Below the pieces are notes generated by a model, which worked only from the letters and a program-made list of their open reading frames with translations, was not told the DNA's origin and did not search any database. Positions 30,486-42,603 of a DNA stretch of 64,000 nt are shown piece by piece (the first letter of the stretch is position 1; each line of letters opens with the position of its first letter). Position numbers and translations under genes: made by a program. Source of the DNA: Anagrus nilaparvatae (taxonomy: Eukaryota > Arthropoda > Insecta > Hymenoptera > Mymaridae); contig JAKSXM010000142.1 of NCBI GenBank assembly GCA_022575985.1, positions 5,644,001-5,708,000 of the forward strand, given 5' to 3'.

Positions 30486-31172
30486 TTAAAAAAAAAAAAA
30501 TTAATCAGTAATTAATTTATTGAATCATAAATGTAAATTAGTCAGTACATTTAAAATAGAAATACCGAATTTTTTTTTATAATCATTTTTTTTATAAAAT
30601 ATTTTTAAGAATTTTGATGCCATTTTAATGTAGTAAATAAGAAAATATGTGATATTTTATATAAACACATAAACAAAAAAATAATGATTTCATAGATTTC
30701 CTTAAACAAATAAGAAAATAATAATAAAATACGTCATTTTTAAAATGACTCTAATTATAACAAATTAATGAAAAATGTATAATTTATTATTAAAAGCATG
30801 CAAGAAGAAAAATAAAAATTACTTCATAATTAATTACCTACAAAGTCATTTAAAAAAAAAGAGTTCCGTGATGACCGAATGGATTTGGTTGCGAACGAAA
30901 AATTTTCATAGGTCAATATTAATGAAAAAAGTAAGTAGTATTAACGTATATTTTGGCACACCTCAGTGGAAAACCCCAAAGAGTTTTCGAAATAACTTTA
31001 GTGAAGGGAACACCTATAAAAGACTAGTTACTTAGATTTTCATGCTACTCAATCACGAAACGTCTTTCTATGAAAGTTAAAGATTAATATATTTTATACA
31101 AACATTTTTTATTTTAGTACAACGTTAAATTATTATTTATTTGACCAATAAAAAAATTAACGACAAATAAAA
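30486..31172 (+). other. Intergenic spacer with promoter of the next gene
   Basis: AT-rich 3' flank, then a less AT-rich 30870-31060 stretch with a TATA box. An 86-codon frame across this stretch (30775-31035) overlaps the promoter and looks accidental. Confidence 0.5.
31015..31022 (+). promoter_or_regulatory. TATA box (TATAAAAG)
   Basis: A perfect TATAAAAG about 150 bases before the ATG at 31173; an initiator-like TCA occurs near 31040-31052. It fits a tissue-specific secreted-protein gene. Confidence 0.65.
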
Positions 31173-33888
31173 ATGCAAGTGAAAACGTGCTTATTGATAA
31201 TTAGTTGCTTTGTTGTGTTACAAGTTACGTTTGGGAAACCAAGCACATTACGTGTTGCAAGAAATATACTTTCTTACCCAACAACGATCCAAACGCTAGA
31301 ATCTGCAAATGGAGCTGATTTAACAACAGGTTAATATATCACGTCATATAATATTTCATGCTTGAATAAAAGATAAATAAAAGCGAATAATAACAAAATT
31401 TCTTTAGTACCAGATCACGCAATTTTTGCACGAGTTGTAATTTTTTTTTACCAATTTTGTAACTTAAAAAATGGTTTTTATAAATGCTTCTTTGCTTTGT
31501 GTACATTCTGTATTGGGCAATTTTTCTTAAATTCATTTAAAAGATGTTTTTTTTTTCTTCTTCGGATTTTAAATGCTAATTGAATACTCTGCAATCAAAA
31601 AGCAACTTTAAATTATTTAAAAAACATTTTTTTTCTTTTCAAAGAGATTTTAAATAATTTAAAAATAATGTAAATAAATGCCTTTGGCTAAATGCCCTAT
31701 ACTTTTGGTAACCAATTGACAAGAATTAGCATATTTTAAATTCATTTGGATTTTTTTCAAAAAAAATTTAAATTAGTTATCGAAATGTTTGCAATAATTT
31801 TTAAACCTTTCAAATTTATTTTAATTTATTAATTTTTTTCAAAAGTTTGCACTTTCTCAAATCAATTTGAACTTTGTTTTGCAAATTTTTTAAATCCCTG
31901 AAACTGTAAAATCTTTTAAAGTAACTTAATTTTATTATTAAAAATATTTAAATAAATTAGTTTCTGATTATATTATTTTTGTAATTTTTTTTTTAATCTT
32001 TAATGTGATAGCAAGGATGTAATAAATATTGTAATTTCCTGCTACTATTAAAGCTTTCTCCCTAGTAAATTTGAATATTTGTGGACAAGTTTTTGAGAAA
32101 ACTATCAGTTAGATTTCTTTCATAATTTGGAACAAAGCTTTTTTCATCGCGCAGATTTCTCCTTTAAAAGCTATTTCCGGATAAGTATAGTGATTTGGCT
32201 CCAGAACCAAAGACAACCTAAGTAGTAGCATCCGAAAAGTTATCAAAAAATTCACTAACTCTCGTCGTAATTGGACCTATAGGCCACGATAGACCCTCAA
32301 AACTTAAAAAAAAATTTTTTTGGGGGGTTTTTTAAGTTTTATTTCATTTTTCCACTCATAGGCTATAATTCTTAGCAAAATTATATTTTTGGGTCTCAAA
32401 AGGGCCCTAAAGGCTTAAAAAGAATTCTTTCTTGAAAAGTGGTGGAATGTTATGTTTTCTAGTAAAATCATATCTGTGTATGAGTCGGAGAAATGAAATA
32501 AAATCTTTAAAAAACCCACAAAAAACGGTTTATTTATATTTTTGGGGGCCAATCGTGGCGTAGAGGCCAATTCTAACGAGAATCAGTGAGTTTTTTTATG
32601 ACTACTTAGGTTGAGTTTGGTTTCGGGGGCCAAATCACTATACTTATCCGGAAATAGCCTTTTTGTTAATCCTTCCTATCATTACAATGTACATTGGGTA
32701 GCAAAATATTCTATTTTTGTCTTTGATTTTTTTTAGATAAACTATACAAATTCGTTCCCTATATTCTTTCTAGTGTTTTTAGCCCAGAGAAAATATTGGC
32801 ACCACAAATTATTCATTCCATCATTTAAATAATTCAAAATTTATATAAAAATTTTACAAAAACCCTTTGCTTTATTTTAGCTTTAAACCATTTAAAATTG
32901 TTTACAAAAGTTTTGGATCAATTCAAAATACATGAAACATTTTTATGGCATGGTTGTTTTCTACCCATTTTCAATAAGCTAGTTCAGCAGTAATATTATT
33001 TATTTAAATTTTATTTTTAAATTCATAATCAATTCCCATGTAGAAATAAATTCAAAAACCTTGAGTAAAGATAATAAAGAATATAAGAAAAAAAATTACG
33101 AACCCTAAAAATTGCATTGCTTATAAAAAATCGAAAGTATTTTTTAATAACGCCTAATTATGTAATTTCAAAAAATTATTTTTGGCATTGGGCATTTTTA
33201 CATAAAAAAAATACAATGATAAAAAAATATTACATGCTACACATCATTAAAATTTCAAATTACTCTCATTCCACGAAAATCAAACAAGTCTCATATTTTA
33301 AAATTGCATATAAACGCATAATTCTCATGCACTCGAATATGAAGATAAGCGATCAAATTATCTCATGTTTAAACAATAGGCCGTGCGTGTGTGTGTAAAT
33401 AATTCAAAAATGCAAATATGCGTAAAATAAGTAAATACGTGTTTTAAATTTTTAGACCTTGAAAGAATTAAGCGTTCTCCACAAATTGATGGCGATAGCG
33501 AAGAGGATGGCGAAGGTCGACATTTATTGCATAGAAAGAAATTTAAGCCTCATAAACATGGAATATTAGGTTGTCAAAAGCATTATCTGCATTACGATTG
33601 TGGCTTAGGTCATGGTGGCTTAGGTCATGGTGGTCATCATCATCATCATGGACATGGGGGAGGAGGAATCCTTGGCGGTGGAGGTAGTTTTGGCTTTGGA
33701 GGAGGATTCTCCGGGGGACTTGGAGGGCTTGGAGGGTAGCTATATGATTCATACTTTTTTTAATTCACTTTGATGTTGCACGATTAACTGCTAATTTTTT
33801 ATTTTTTATTTCAAGTCATAGACCTCAATTCGGAGGGCTTGGATATGGACCGCAGTTTGGAGGTTGGAACATTTTTGGCAAAAAATAA
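31173..33888 (+). CDS. Secreted Gly/His-rich protein with a dibasic processing site, unknown
   Basis: Three exons: 31173-31329, 33456-33735, 33816-33888; 169 residues with phases 1 and 2 closing exactly. Signal peptide MQVKTCLLIISCFVVLQVTFG, cut before KPSTLR. Then RIKR|SPQIDGDSEEDGEG, a typical prohormone or furin-like site leading into an acidic stretch. Next a basic part HRKKFKPHKHGILGC with two Cys 14 residues apart. Then (GLGHGG)2, HHHHHGHGGGG and long Gly/Phe/Leu repeats ending GPQFGGWNIFGKK. Such Gly/His-rich secreted proteins include cuticle, adhesive, metal-binding and antimicrobial types; none can be assigned. A poly(A) signal is at 33914-33919. Without splicing at 33736 the frame would stop one codon later (GG then TAG), losing the tail. 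Confidence 0.8.
32165..32666. mobile_element. ~500-bp foldback element
   Basis: Left GCTATTTCCGGATAAGTAT mirrors right ATACTTATCCGGAAATAGC. Matching continues inward through AGTGATTTGGC, CTAAGTAGT, CACTAACTCTCGT and GGCCACGAT blocks. No open frame. It lies in intron 1 of the Gly/His-rich gene. Confidence 0.85.
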
Positions 33889-36275
33889 GAAAGGAAAATC
33901 AATGACAATTTAAAATAAAATAAAATTGCAGTTACAATGTTTCAAGACAGAAATCGTTAGGTTTCCTCTATAAGTGCATCATAAGTGCATATAATGCAGT
34001 TTAAAAAAAAAATATTGTAAAAGAAGGGGTTTGTCGTTCTTTAACCGACCGGTTTTTTATTACTGATAAATTTATGTAAGCCTTCCTTCTTTGAAATTTC
34101 TTTGTGTCTGTTATATATATTAAAAAAATCTCTCCTTTATAACTTTGGTTTTAAAAAAAGCATTTGCAATTAAGTATTATCCAAGATAATCTTTGTCTAA
34201 AAAGCAAAAAAAAAATTATATAAAATTTCTGTTAAATATTAATTAAATTTGTAGAAAAATCTTTAATATGTGATTTTTTAATAAAAAAATCATTAGAAAT
34301 AAATTTGAAATAAAGAAAAGAGAAGTTGAATAAGTTTGTGGACCTTTAAAACTCGTATTTTAAAAAGACTGGTTATATTTTTGTATTTTCGAGTTCCCAG
34401 AGAGGAAGACGAGTAATATGTTTTTTTTTGCAATTTTTATTTTCTTGTTGGTCTTTAGATGGGCCTTTGTCCCTACCCTTTTCACACGTTCACTGATGGC
34501 ATTCACCTCCCCGCTTTCAATATAATATTAAGTACAATGGCCCATGATGATGCCGAGGATGATGCACAGCAAAACGCAAAAAAAGCAAGCAAAGCAATAA
34601 CAACATATATGCAGCTTCAACAGGAGAAGAAACCCTTTCATTATTATTATTATTATTTTTTTTTTAAATATAAGAATAGCAGGTCTGTATACTTGTTAAA
34701 TAAACACGAAAAGATCCTCCCCCTCTTATATGCGAATTCTCTTATTTTATTAATTTATTATTCGTCTAAAGGTGCAATGCACCCTTGATTCTTTCTAAAT
34801 GAAATTTAATGCAAATCCGTGTGGAGGTGGGTGGAGGTATTTTCTGGATGATGGTAAAAATAGGCTGGTTAATTAGCGTAAAAGAAAGATGCTATTTGTC
34901 AAAGCTGGAGAGAAATGTTTTTATTGTGAAAAAGAGGAGATAGAGATCTGGGAACGTAATGTGACAACCCTATATGTCCAAGATTGAATTATAGCAAACA
35001 TTGAAATGTTAACCGCAGATGAACTTTCGATGAAACAGATAAGCGAATTATTCTTCAGTAAATTGACAATGGAATACATTTTTTTATTATAATCTTTAAA
35101 ATCTCTCTTTTTACTTTTTCGAATAATAATAATAACAAGGACAAGAGGTCTAAATGTCAGGTTGATTAGCTTCTAACTCATCAAGTTTTATTATAAAAAT
35201 ATGTTTGTAAACAAGTCTATTGAACAAATCTTAAAGACTTAAACCAGTCTTTTTATTAAAAAATAGGGACATGTCTTTTCTTTATTACAATAATTCAAAA
35301 AACATAAAAGAAACAAATTATGAATGGTACCTACCTATACATTTTTATAATCGGCTCAAATAAGGAAGCATGTAATAATTACAAAAACACCACCCCCTCG
35401 CCCTCGCAGTGCAAAAAATAAAGATTTTTAGAAAGCGATTTTTTTCTTTTTCTTTTACTTTTTTATTAAACTGCCAGATGTTTTAAAAATAAGAAGAAAT
35501 ATTATAAAAAACCGGTAAAAAAGAGAACCTGAGAACAAAAGGAAAGAGGAACCTTTATTATTTTACTTATAATAAGGAGGGATTCGTATAATAATATTTT
35601 TCAACATTTTTTTTTTATTTCTCCGACCAATGACCCTCCACACTGCGATGTATGATTTTTTAAGCTAAAAATTATTTTAGCAACTGAATAAATAATAAAT
35701 TGTTTTATTTGCCTAATATATATAAGTCGATGATAAATCGAGGTCCAGGGAAGCTAAAAAAAATCTTTCACACGTTATGAAAAAAGGCCAATTGTTTTTC
35801 TTCGACTCGTCCCTTTTATACAAACATAATATTCCATTAGCATAATGCAAAACAATTTCGTCTCTTCTTACTCGATAACTAACACAAACCAGTATATCTT
35901 CCCTATAAAAAAAAAAAAGAAAGTAGTCTGTCCAGTGACCGGACGATTCTCTTCTCAAGGAGCTGCATGGGGTTATTATGGCAATATTTTGCTAAAAAAA
36001 TCCTTTTAACACGTACTCGATTTTCTATTATTTGTGCTTACTTCTTATATTTTTTTTATTTTTAGTAAAAAATTTTCAATCGGTTTTTACCACCTAAAAT
36101 AAAAAAAATAAACTTGAATACTGGGATTTTATGCTTGCAATTTTATTAACGAATCAACCCGTAACTCCCCTACTTTGTTGTATAAGATCAAACCCTTTAA
36201 GGCCCAAACGAATCAGCCCCACCATAAGATTCCAGTTTCTTGTTTCTCTCATCCTACTTTGGGAAATGCAACTTG
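33889..36275. other. Intergenic DNA
   Basis: No supported gene. Two accidental-looking frames occur (109 codons + at 34459, 81 codons - at 35713). Composition between 34400 and 36360 is somewhat less AT-rich than the surroundings, which may mark regulatory or untranslated sequence. Confidence 0.4.
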
Positions 36276-36355
36276 AAGTTTGAAGGTTGCCTTAGCATTG
36301 TGCTCGCATTTCTCGTGCGGTTGTCGGCTCGGAAAGTATCCTCCGGATATCGGCG
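36276..36355 (+). other. Candidate non-coding first exon
   Basis: A CG-richer island (TCTCGTGCGGTTGTCGGCTC) ends in a perfect donor, CGGCG|GTAAGT. The next plus-strand acceptor with a good context is TTTTTTAG at 38254, which opens the exon carrying the ATG at 38300. The transcription start is not identifiable. Confidence 0.4.
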
Positions 36356-36764
36356 GTAAGTTTTATATCTTACTTTTATATACTTTTTAGATCATAAACT
36401 TGCTACTTGCTCAGTATATTCGCGGACTATAATTGCGAATGCTACTTGCTTTCCGCTTTAATTATTTATTTTTAATTCTTTTTCTTTTCTTTTATTTTTA
36501 AAAAAAATTTTTTTTTACCAGTGCAGTTTTTATAGTTTAATAATGATTTTGTTAACAAAGTGATTTAAAAAGAGCTTGCAAGTTTCGTAAGTTTTTGTAT
36601 TGTTGTAAAATTTATTTTTAATTAACTTTTTTTTTCAAATGAATTTTTCATAAGAATCAAAAATAATTTTTTTTTTTTTTTTTATTTTTTTTAATTAATG
36701 AATTTTTTTTGCATAACGGACTGAAAATTTAAAAAGTGGCAAAAGGATTCCAAACAAGTTTTAC

Positions 36765-36833
36765 TTTGAAAAATGCTGTGGAACACAGGGCTTGTAATAT
36801 TTTCAATTCTTAAGAACCACAGCATTTTTCAAA
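36765..36833 (+). repeat. Perfect 17-bp hairpin
   Basis: TTTGAAAAATGCTGTGG (36765-36781) and its exact reverse complement (36817-36833) with a 35-nt loop; pairing continues weakly outwards. It lies in the putative 5' UTR intron of the next gene. It could be a pre-miRNA-like hairpin or a MITE remnant. Confidence 0.7.
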
Positions 36834-38299
36834 AAAAGCTTTTTGGGAGCTTTTTAAAAAGTACTTAAGACAAAAGCCTTAATAAATGTTTAAATCAAGT
36901 TTAACAATAAATTTTTTTTTCTTTGGATTAAAAAATTACTTTTTTAGCAGAAAAAATAACAAAAATTTAAGTAAATTCAGAAAATTGATAAAATTTAGAA
37001 CTATAGCCTTATTTTTTTCCGGATAAATAAGCTTTTAAGCGTAATTTATTTTAAAAGCAAATAAAAATTTAAAAGAAAAGCTATTTTTCAAAAAGCTATT
37101 CTCAGTGTTGAAATTAAATTATTGAATTTTAAATAAAAATACAACTGATGTATGTGCGTGAAACTTTTTTTCGAATAGGCTAATGCCGCGTATTGAAGGC
37201 AAGAGTATTTTTGTAAAAAGTGTACTTTTTGGAGTAAAAAATGTTTTTTTGGAGCTTAAAATTAAATATTTAATTGTTAATCAATTTCTGGAGTTAAAAA
37301 TCGTCCTCATTAGGATACTTCGCGGGTAAAAATGAGCTGAGACTTTGAGCTTTAAGACTCAAAAATCATTTATTTGCTAAAAAGTATACTTTTGGGGCGT
37401 GCGGGCCTTAAAATGCCTAAAGATGTTTTCAATGCAACAAGCGAATTTAAAAGTTATTATATGAATGCTATTTTTATTAGAAGAGTCATATAATATTTTT
37501 TTATATATTTTTAAACCTAAAATTTCGAACAATTTCGGGTTTTTTTGGGCTTTTACCTTTAATATGCTTTTGTAAAAAAATACTCGCCTTCAAGAAGCCT
37601 GGTTTCGAGATGCTTAAAAAATGTGTAATTATTTTTTGGTTAAATTTAAAACAAACAAGTATTAGTATTCAGGACTGGAAAAAATTAGACTGCCTTTTTA
37701 TGTAACCTGGTATTATAATTTCTAAATTATTAAATGATTTGACGTAATATACAGTAAATCTCAAAATTCCTAAAAGCATTTATTTTTAATGTTTTTAAAA
37801 TGCTTGTAGATAAATTTAAATAAATTTCGTCAGATTATATAAACTCAGCTTATTTATTACTTATTATGACTAAGAGTAAGAAAAAAAAATTATCAAGACA
37901 GCTGTTAATATGAGAATAAATTTACGATAAATGTAATAATAAATACACAACAACAAATTTTAGATAAAATCTTTTCGTTGAATGCGTAATTGACTTTTTT
38001 TTCGTTAAATTTAAAACCAGTGAGAGAAAAGAGATTGGATTTCGTAATACATGACAACTATAGGAAATCTTACAAGGCAGTAACCTGACTAACTTTTTAT
38101 ACTATACTTACTAGTTTGCAAGCGATTAAACGCCGCTTCGGATATAATCTTGCGATTTCTTTTTTTATATAGCAGTAGAAAATACGATTTCACCGCAACT
38201 GTTATTATTATTTATTAAATAAATTTTTTTTTGTTTTTCACATTTATTTTTTAGAAAAATCAACTTCAAAATTCCTTTCGGCCTTACACAAACAAAAAA

Positions 38300-38759
38300 A
38301 TGATCAAGTTTTTGGCTCTTTTCATTCTCATTTCGGCCTGTACAGTCATCAATGCCCAAAGTTCACCACAAAATCATAATAGTAAGTCGCTTCATTTTTT
38401 TTTCATTTATTTAATGCAAGCTTTTAAAAATTTAATCTTAATACACTAAATGCTTTCTCTTTTTTTTTTTAATAGAAAACAACGGTCAGGCTTTTGATGA
38501 AATTTTAGTTTCTTCAGATTTAAACGTCCGGCGGAAATCAAAAGAAAATCGTCAAGGCAAAGAATTAACTTCAACAAACGTGCATTCATCGTCAGATATT
38601 TCGAATCCGTCCGGAAAATCAACAGGTCTCGCATCGAGGTTGGTTACAAATTTTGACGGTAGTAGTATAAGATCATCATCAGAGAAAAGGAAAAAAAGGA
38701 ATGTTCGTACAAAAAAGCATAGGCTGAACCTACTTGGATCTCGACACCTATTGATTTAA
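38300..38759 (+). CDS. Small secreted basic protein, possible prohormone, unknown
   Basis: Two coding exons, 38300-38381 and 38476-38759; 121 residues. The first exon opens at acceptor 38254, so an upstream non-coding exon exists. Signal peptide MIKFLALFILISACTVINA, then QSSPQNHNKNNGQ. The mature part is Ser/Asn-rich and becomes strongly basic, with dibasic or polybasic sites LNVRRKSKENR and SSEKRKKRNVRTKKHR. It ends LNLLGSRHLLI with no amidation glycine and no cysteine. This layout fits a neuropeptide or peptide precursor, but also any small cationic secreted protein. The poly(A) signal AATAAA is at 38764-38769. I do not recognise a homolog. It converges on the ADGF gene, whose stop is 273 bp away. 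Confidence 0.7.
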
Positions 38760-39031
38760 AAAAAATAAAGCAACAAAATTAAGCAGCACAACCGCACGAC
38801 TTCACCCTCATCTGTGATCACATGTTTCGACTGACCTTTGGACTTCGGCTTGTAATCAAAATTGGAATAAAAATTTTTCTGTGTCATAACAATAAATTAT
38901 TGTGTTTAATTTATTTAACCTTTATTTCCTATACAACTTCTATTCTTATCACTTGAATAAACAAACAAACATAAGTATTTATAAAAAAGTATAAAAAAGA
39001 TTAAATTTTATTATCAAAAAGCTTTTTACAA

Positions 39032-40717
39032 TTAATGATCCTTATAATTCTTACTGATTTGGATATGATGCTTACGATTAAACTCTCTTAAAAATTTTAA
39101 CCATTTTTTCTGCCATAAATTTAAAGCTAAACTTTTTTCATTTTGATCCAAACTGCTATACTTAATAGAATTCAATGCTAATTTTTTCAATGCTCTTAAA
39201 TCAGAGTCATAAGACATGATGCCCATAAATGCTTCGTAAAAGTCGTAACTTAATCCTCTGGAACCCCATAATCCTGGATCGTCATTCGATACAACGATTG
39301 GAAAATTTTGCGCAAACAGTGCACTGGCTGGATGATTACGTAAGTCTTCTACCAATCCTAATACTTGATTCGATATTGGACATATTTCTATCGCTATTTC
39401 CCGTTCCTTGACCAATTCCATAATTTTTGGATGTTTTGTAATGGCATACCTTGGAAGCAAAATATAACATCATTAAAATCATGGTAAAGTAAAAATTAAT
39501 TTTTTTTATTATAATTACCCGTGTCCGATCCTTTTGGAGTTGAGCAGTACTGCATCAATCAGATTTTCATCAGTTGATAAACCATTCCAGTTAGTTTCAC
39601 CAGCATGGAAAAATAAGTTTATGTTTGTTGAATTTAAATGCTTGTACAATTTTTGTGCAAAATTAATTAATGGCGTTCCTTTGTCTTCTTGCCCAACGAC
39701 ATCAAAACCAGCAATAAAATTAGGAAATTTATTTCTTAATTCCTTAGCAGTTATAAATAATTTTTCAAATTCTTGATCGTTAATTCTTCTTAACGGTGCA
39801 AATATTAACTTAACGCCGATAAAATCCTGGTGATCCGATAAAAATTTATCCGTCACGTTTTTATACATTTCAGCAACTTGGACTGGGCCGTAAACTGTTC
39901 CATCCAGGTCGTATAATTCTGGTAAGGTTGAGCGCAATTCTAAATAAATGACGTTGTCCTCATAAAGTTGCCTCAAGCCTTCATAAAAATGATCCTCGTA
40001 GACTGGTTTGTACGTCAAGAACGGCGTGATAAATAAAAATATGTCTGTGAACTTATCCCAGCAATCATCGACCGTTTTATATTTCTCATTTGGGTTTTCA
40101 GTCATTAAAGTCATTTTATTTTTAATGATTTCATCGATGGTATGATTTTGTTGTCTTAAATTTTTTAACAAGACCCAGTTGCAGTCCGTGGTTGGCTTAT
40201 CAAAAAATTTTAACTTAATCGTGCCATTTTGATCGTCGCAAAAATATAGATTATCGCGATACGTTATGTTGTACAAAACATAATTGTAGTCGACAATTGC
40301 CGTATCGTGACTATGCAAGACTGCACCTTTGGGCATTTTTTTAATTATTTTAAAAACTTGTGATTCCTCAATTTTTTTGTTAGCTGTTAGAAAATTTTGA
40401 GCTGGCAAAAATTTGCTTGGGTCAACGAAACCTGAAATAATATAAGCGAAATGTTAGATGGAATAACTTGAAATAATAATCAATAAAATTGGGAGAATTA
40501 TATTTTTACCCTCGTCAATTTCCTTTTGTTTTTCATTAATTAAATATTCATTAACGAATCTTTCATTTTTACGAAATTTCAATTCATTACCGAACCGCAA
40601 GTGCTCCTCGTCATTAATTAATTTTGCTCGTAAATTATAATAATTATCAGAGTTGATGTAACAGTTAGCAAAATAATTAAATAATATTATAAACGAAATG
40701 CCACATTTCAGCAACAT
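39032..40717 (-). CDS. Adgf: Adenosine deaminase-related growth factor (ADGF/ADA2), secreted
   Basis: Extracellular adenosine deaminase (adenosine to inosine) of the ADGF/ADA2 family, which lowers extracellular adenosine and acts as a growth factor in insects. Three exons: 40510-40717, 39519-40431, 39032-39449; 512 residues (human ADA2 is 511). Signal peptide MLLKCGISFIILFNYFANCY. Then the family-specific N-terminal dimerisation region (YYNLRAKLINDEEHLRFG), and the TIM barrel with zinc and catalytic residues intact: HSHD, the putative receptor-binding insert with CDDQNG and DCNW, GFDVVGQED, FFHAGETN, RIGHG and VSNDDPGLWG. Several N-glycosylation sequons occur. Poly(A) signal at 39007-39012 (minus strand). 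TATA box and initiator lie upstream. A second first exon lies at 43024-43285. Confidence 0.96.
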
Positions 40718-40773
40718 AATTTTATTTTTAAAAAATATTAATTCTTACAAAATTCAAAATGTACTCGATGTGA

Positions 40774-40818
40774 ACTGAACTATATCCCGAGATTAAATGA
40801 TTCTTTATTTCTTTTATA
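40774..40818 (-). promoter_or_regulatory. ADGF promoter: TATAAAAG and TCAGT initiator
   Basis: On the minus strand TATAAAAG (40818-40811) precedes TCAGT (40778-40774); the 42-base spacing is longer than the usual ~31. The ATG is at 40717. Confidence 0.55.
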
Positions 40819-41107
40819 AATTGTATAGTGAATGAGATTCTTTCAAATAAGATTTTATTATTATTATTTTTTTTAACTATAAAACTAACGCTCTGCGCGT
40901 ATGATCTATGTTTATATATGATAAAAATTCAAATTTTGAAAAACAAACAAGTATTTTTTGATAATTATGAGTAATTTATCATTTAATCAGAATAAAAATA
41001 ATGCGACTATTTATTTTTTGAATCATTTACACTGTATTAGTTGTTTATTTTAGTTTATTTATTGAAATAAAAAAATCTAACCATCTGAAAATGAGGAATT
41101 CGGTGTC

Positions 41108-41514
41108 CAATAGGGCTGGAAAATAGAGGAAAACCCTTAAATCAGCAAAAAATATCCCATTTTAATGGTTTTATTTGCAAAATTTCGAAAATAAAGCTAA
41201 TATGGTCAAATATATTTTATTTTTTGATGATGGATTAAGAAGATATTGAGATTTTTAAAAAAAAAATAAACTTATAAAAAAAAATATACTTTTATCATGT
41301 TTTTTAAATTTTTTTAAATTTTGGGGGTAGTTTTCACCCTCTATAATTAGCCCATGTATCCTAATTTTGGTCAATTATAAAAAAATCGCAATATCTTCTT
41401 AATTCATCATCAAAAAATAAAATATATTTGACGATATTCGCTTTACTTTCGAAATTACGCACAAAAAAACCCTAAAAAGTGGTAGTTTTTGCTGATTTAA
41501 GGGTGATCCCTTAT
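41108..41514. mobile_element. ~400-bp inverted-repeat element
   Basis: Left CCCTTAAATCAGCAAAAA mirrors right TTTTTGCTGATTTAAGGG. Further matching blocks are TCAAATATATTTTATTTTTT and GAAGATATTG. It abuts the next element at 41515. Confidence 0.7.
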
Positions 41515-42603
41515 TACTCCAGTCAAAATACGGGGAGGGGTGCACTTACGGTTGCGAATACGAGATTTGCTTTAGTATAGGTTATTTGGGTCGCTGAACA
41601 CGGAAATCGAAATCATTTGGTAAAGAAAAATGCGCTTCACCCTTAAATTTGCAAAAACTACCCCCAATAGTGGGTATTTTAGGGGTGTTTTCGTTATTTT
41701 TGCACATTTTGTGGCCAGATTTGCTTTGCAATGGGTTTTTTGAGTCGCTGAACACGAAAATCGGGGTCATTTTGTAAAGAAACAAGGGCTTCACCCTTAA
41801 ATTTGTAAAAACTACCCCCAAAAAGGGTTTTTTTTAACATATTCGCAATTTCAGCACACAGATTTGCACCATATGGGTTTTTTGGGTCGTTAATCAGGAA
41901 TTTCGACTTCTTTTTCGTAAATAATCAATATTTCACCCTTAAAATAGCTAAATTACCCCTAAAAGGGAATGTTTTTGATATTTTCGTACTTTTAGCATCC
42001 AGAATATGCCCAAATAGGTTTGTTGGGTCGCTAATCAAGAATTTCGACTTCTTTTTAATAAATAATCAATGTTTCACCACAAAAAATTAGTCCAAATTCT
42101 TGAATAGCGACCCAAAAAATCTATATGGGCATATCCTGGACTCTCAAAGTGCGAAATAACAAAAACACCCCTTTAAGGGGTAGTTTTAGTTATTTTAAGG
42201 TGAAATATTTATTATTTATGAAAAAGAAGTCGAAATTCTTTATTAGTGACCCAAAAAACCTATTAGGGTATATCCTGTATGCTCAAAGTGCGAAAATAGC
42301 AAAAACATCCCTTTTAGGGGCAGTTTTAGCTATTTTAAGGGTGAAACATTGATTATTTATGAAAAAGAAGTCAAAATTCTTGATCAGCGACCCAAAAAAT
42401 CTGTATGGTGCAAATCTTAGCACTCAAAGTGCGAATATGAAAATAATTTGGTGGTAGTTTTTGCAAATTTAAAGGTGAAGCCCCCATTTCTTTACGAGAT
42501 GACCCCGATTTTCGTGTTCAGCGACTCAAAAAACCTATAGTAGAGCAAATCTCATATTCGCCAGTGAAAATACAATCCCCCCCCCCGTATTTTGACTGGA
42601 GTA
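41515..42603. mobile_element. ~1.1-kb modular foldback element with TACTCCAGTCAAAATACGG ends
   Basis: Left TACTCCAGTCAAAATACGGG is mirrored by the right end. Inside, each arm has several tandem copies of a ~120-bp module made of TTTTTTGGGTCGCTGA, an AATTTCGACTTC-type part and TTAAATTTGCAAAAACTACCCC. The orientation flips near 42080. No transposase frame; the reading frames inside are artefacts. Confidence 0.85.

Noticed and set aside
30775..31035. 86-codon plus-strand frame
   Set aside because: Overlaps the TATA box of the Gly/His-rich gene and has random-looking composition.
33117..33398. 93-codon plus-strand frame in intron
   Set aside because: AT-driven Lys/Ile/Tyr composition ending in a GTGTGTGT run; inside the intron of the Gly/His-rich gene.
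34459..34788. 109-codon plus-strand frame
   Set aside because: Ends in a poly-Tyr/Phe run from (TAT)n-like sequence; no homology or promoter.
41582..42352. Frames in the 41.5-42.6 kb region
   Set aside because: Repeated module of a foldback element read in different frames; no transposase motif.
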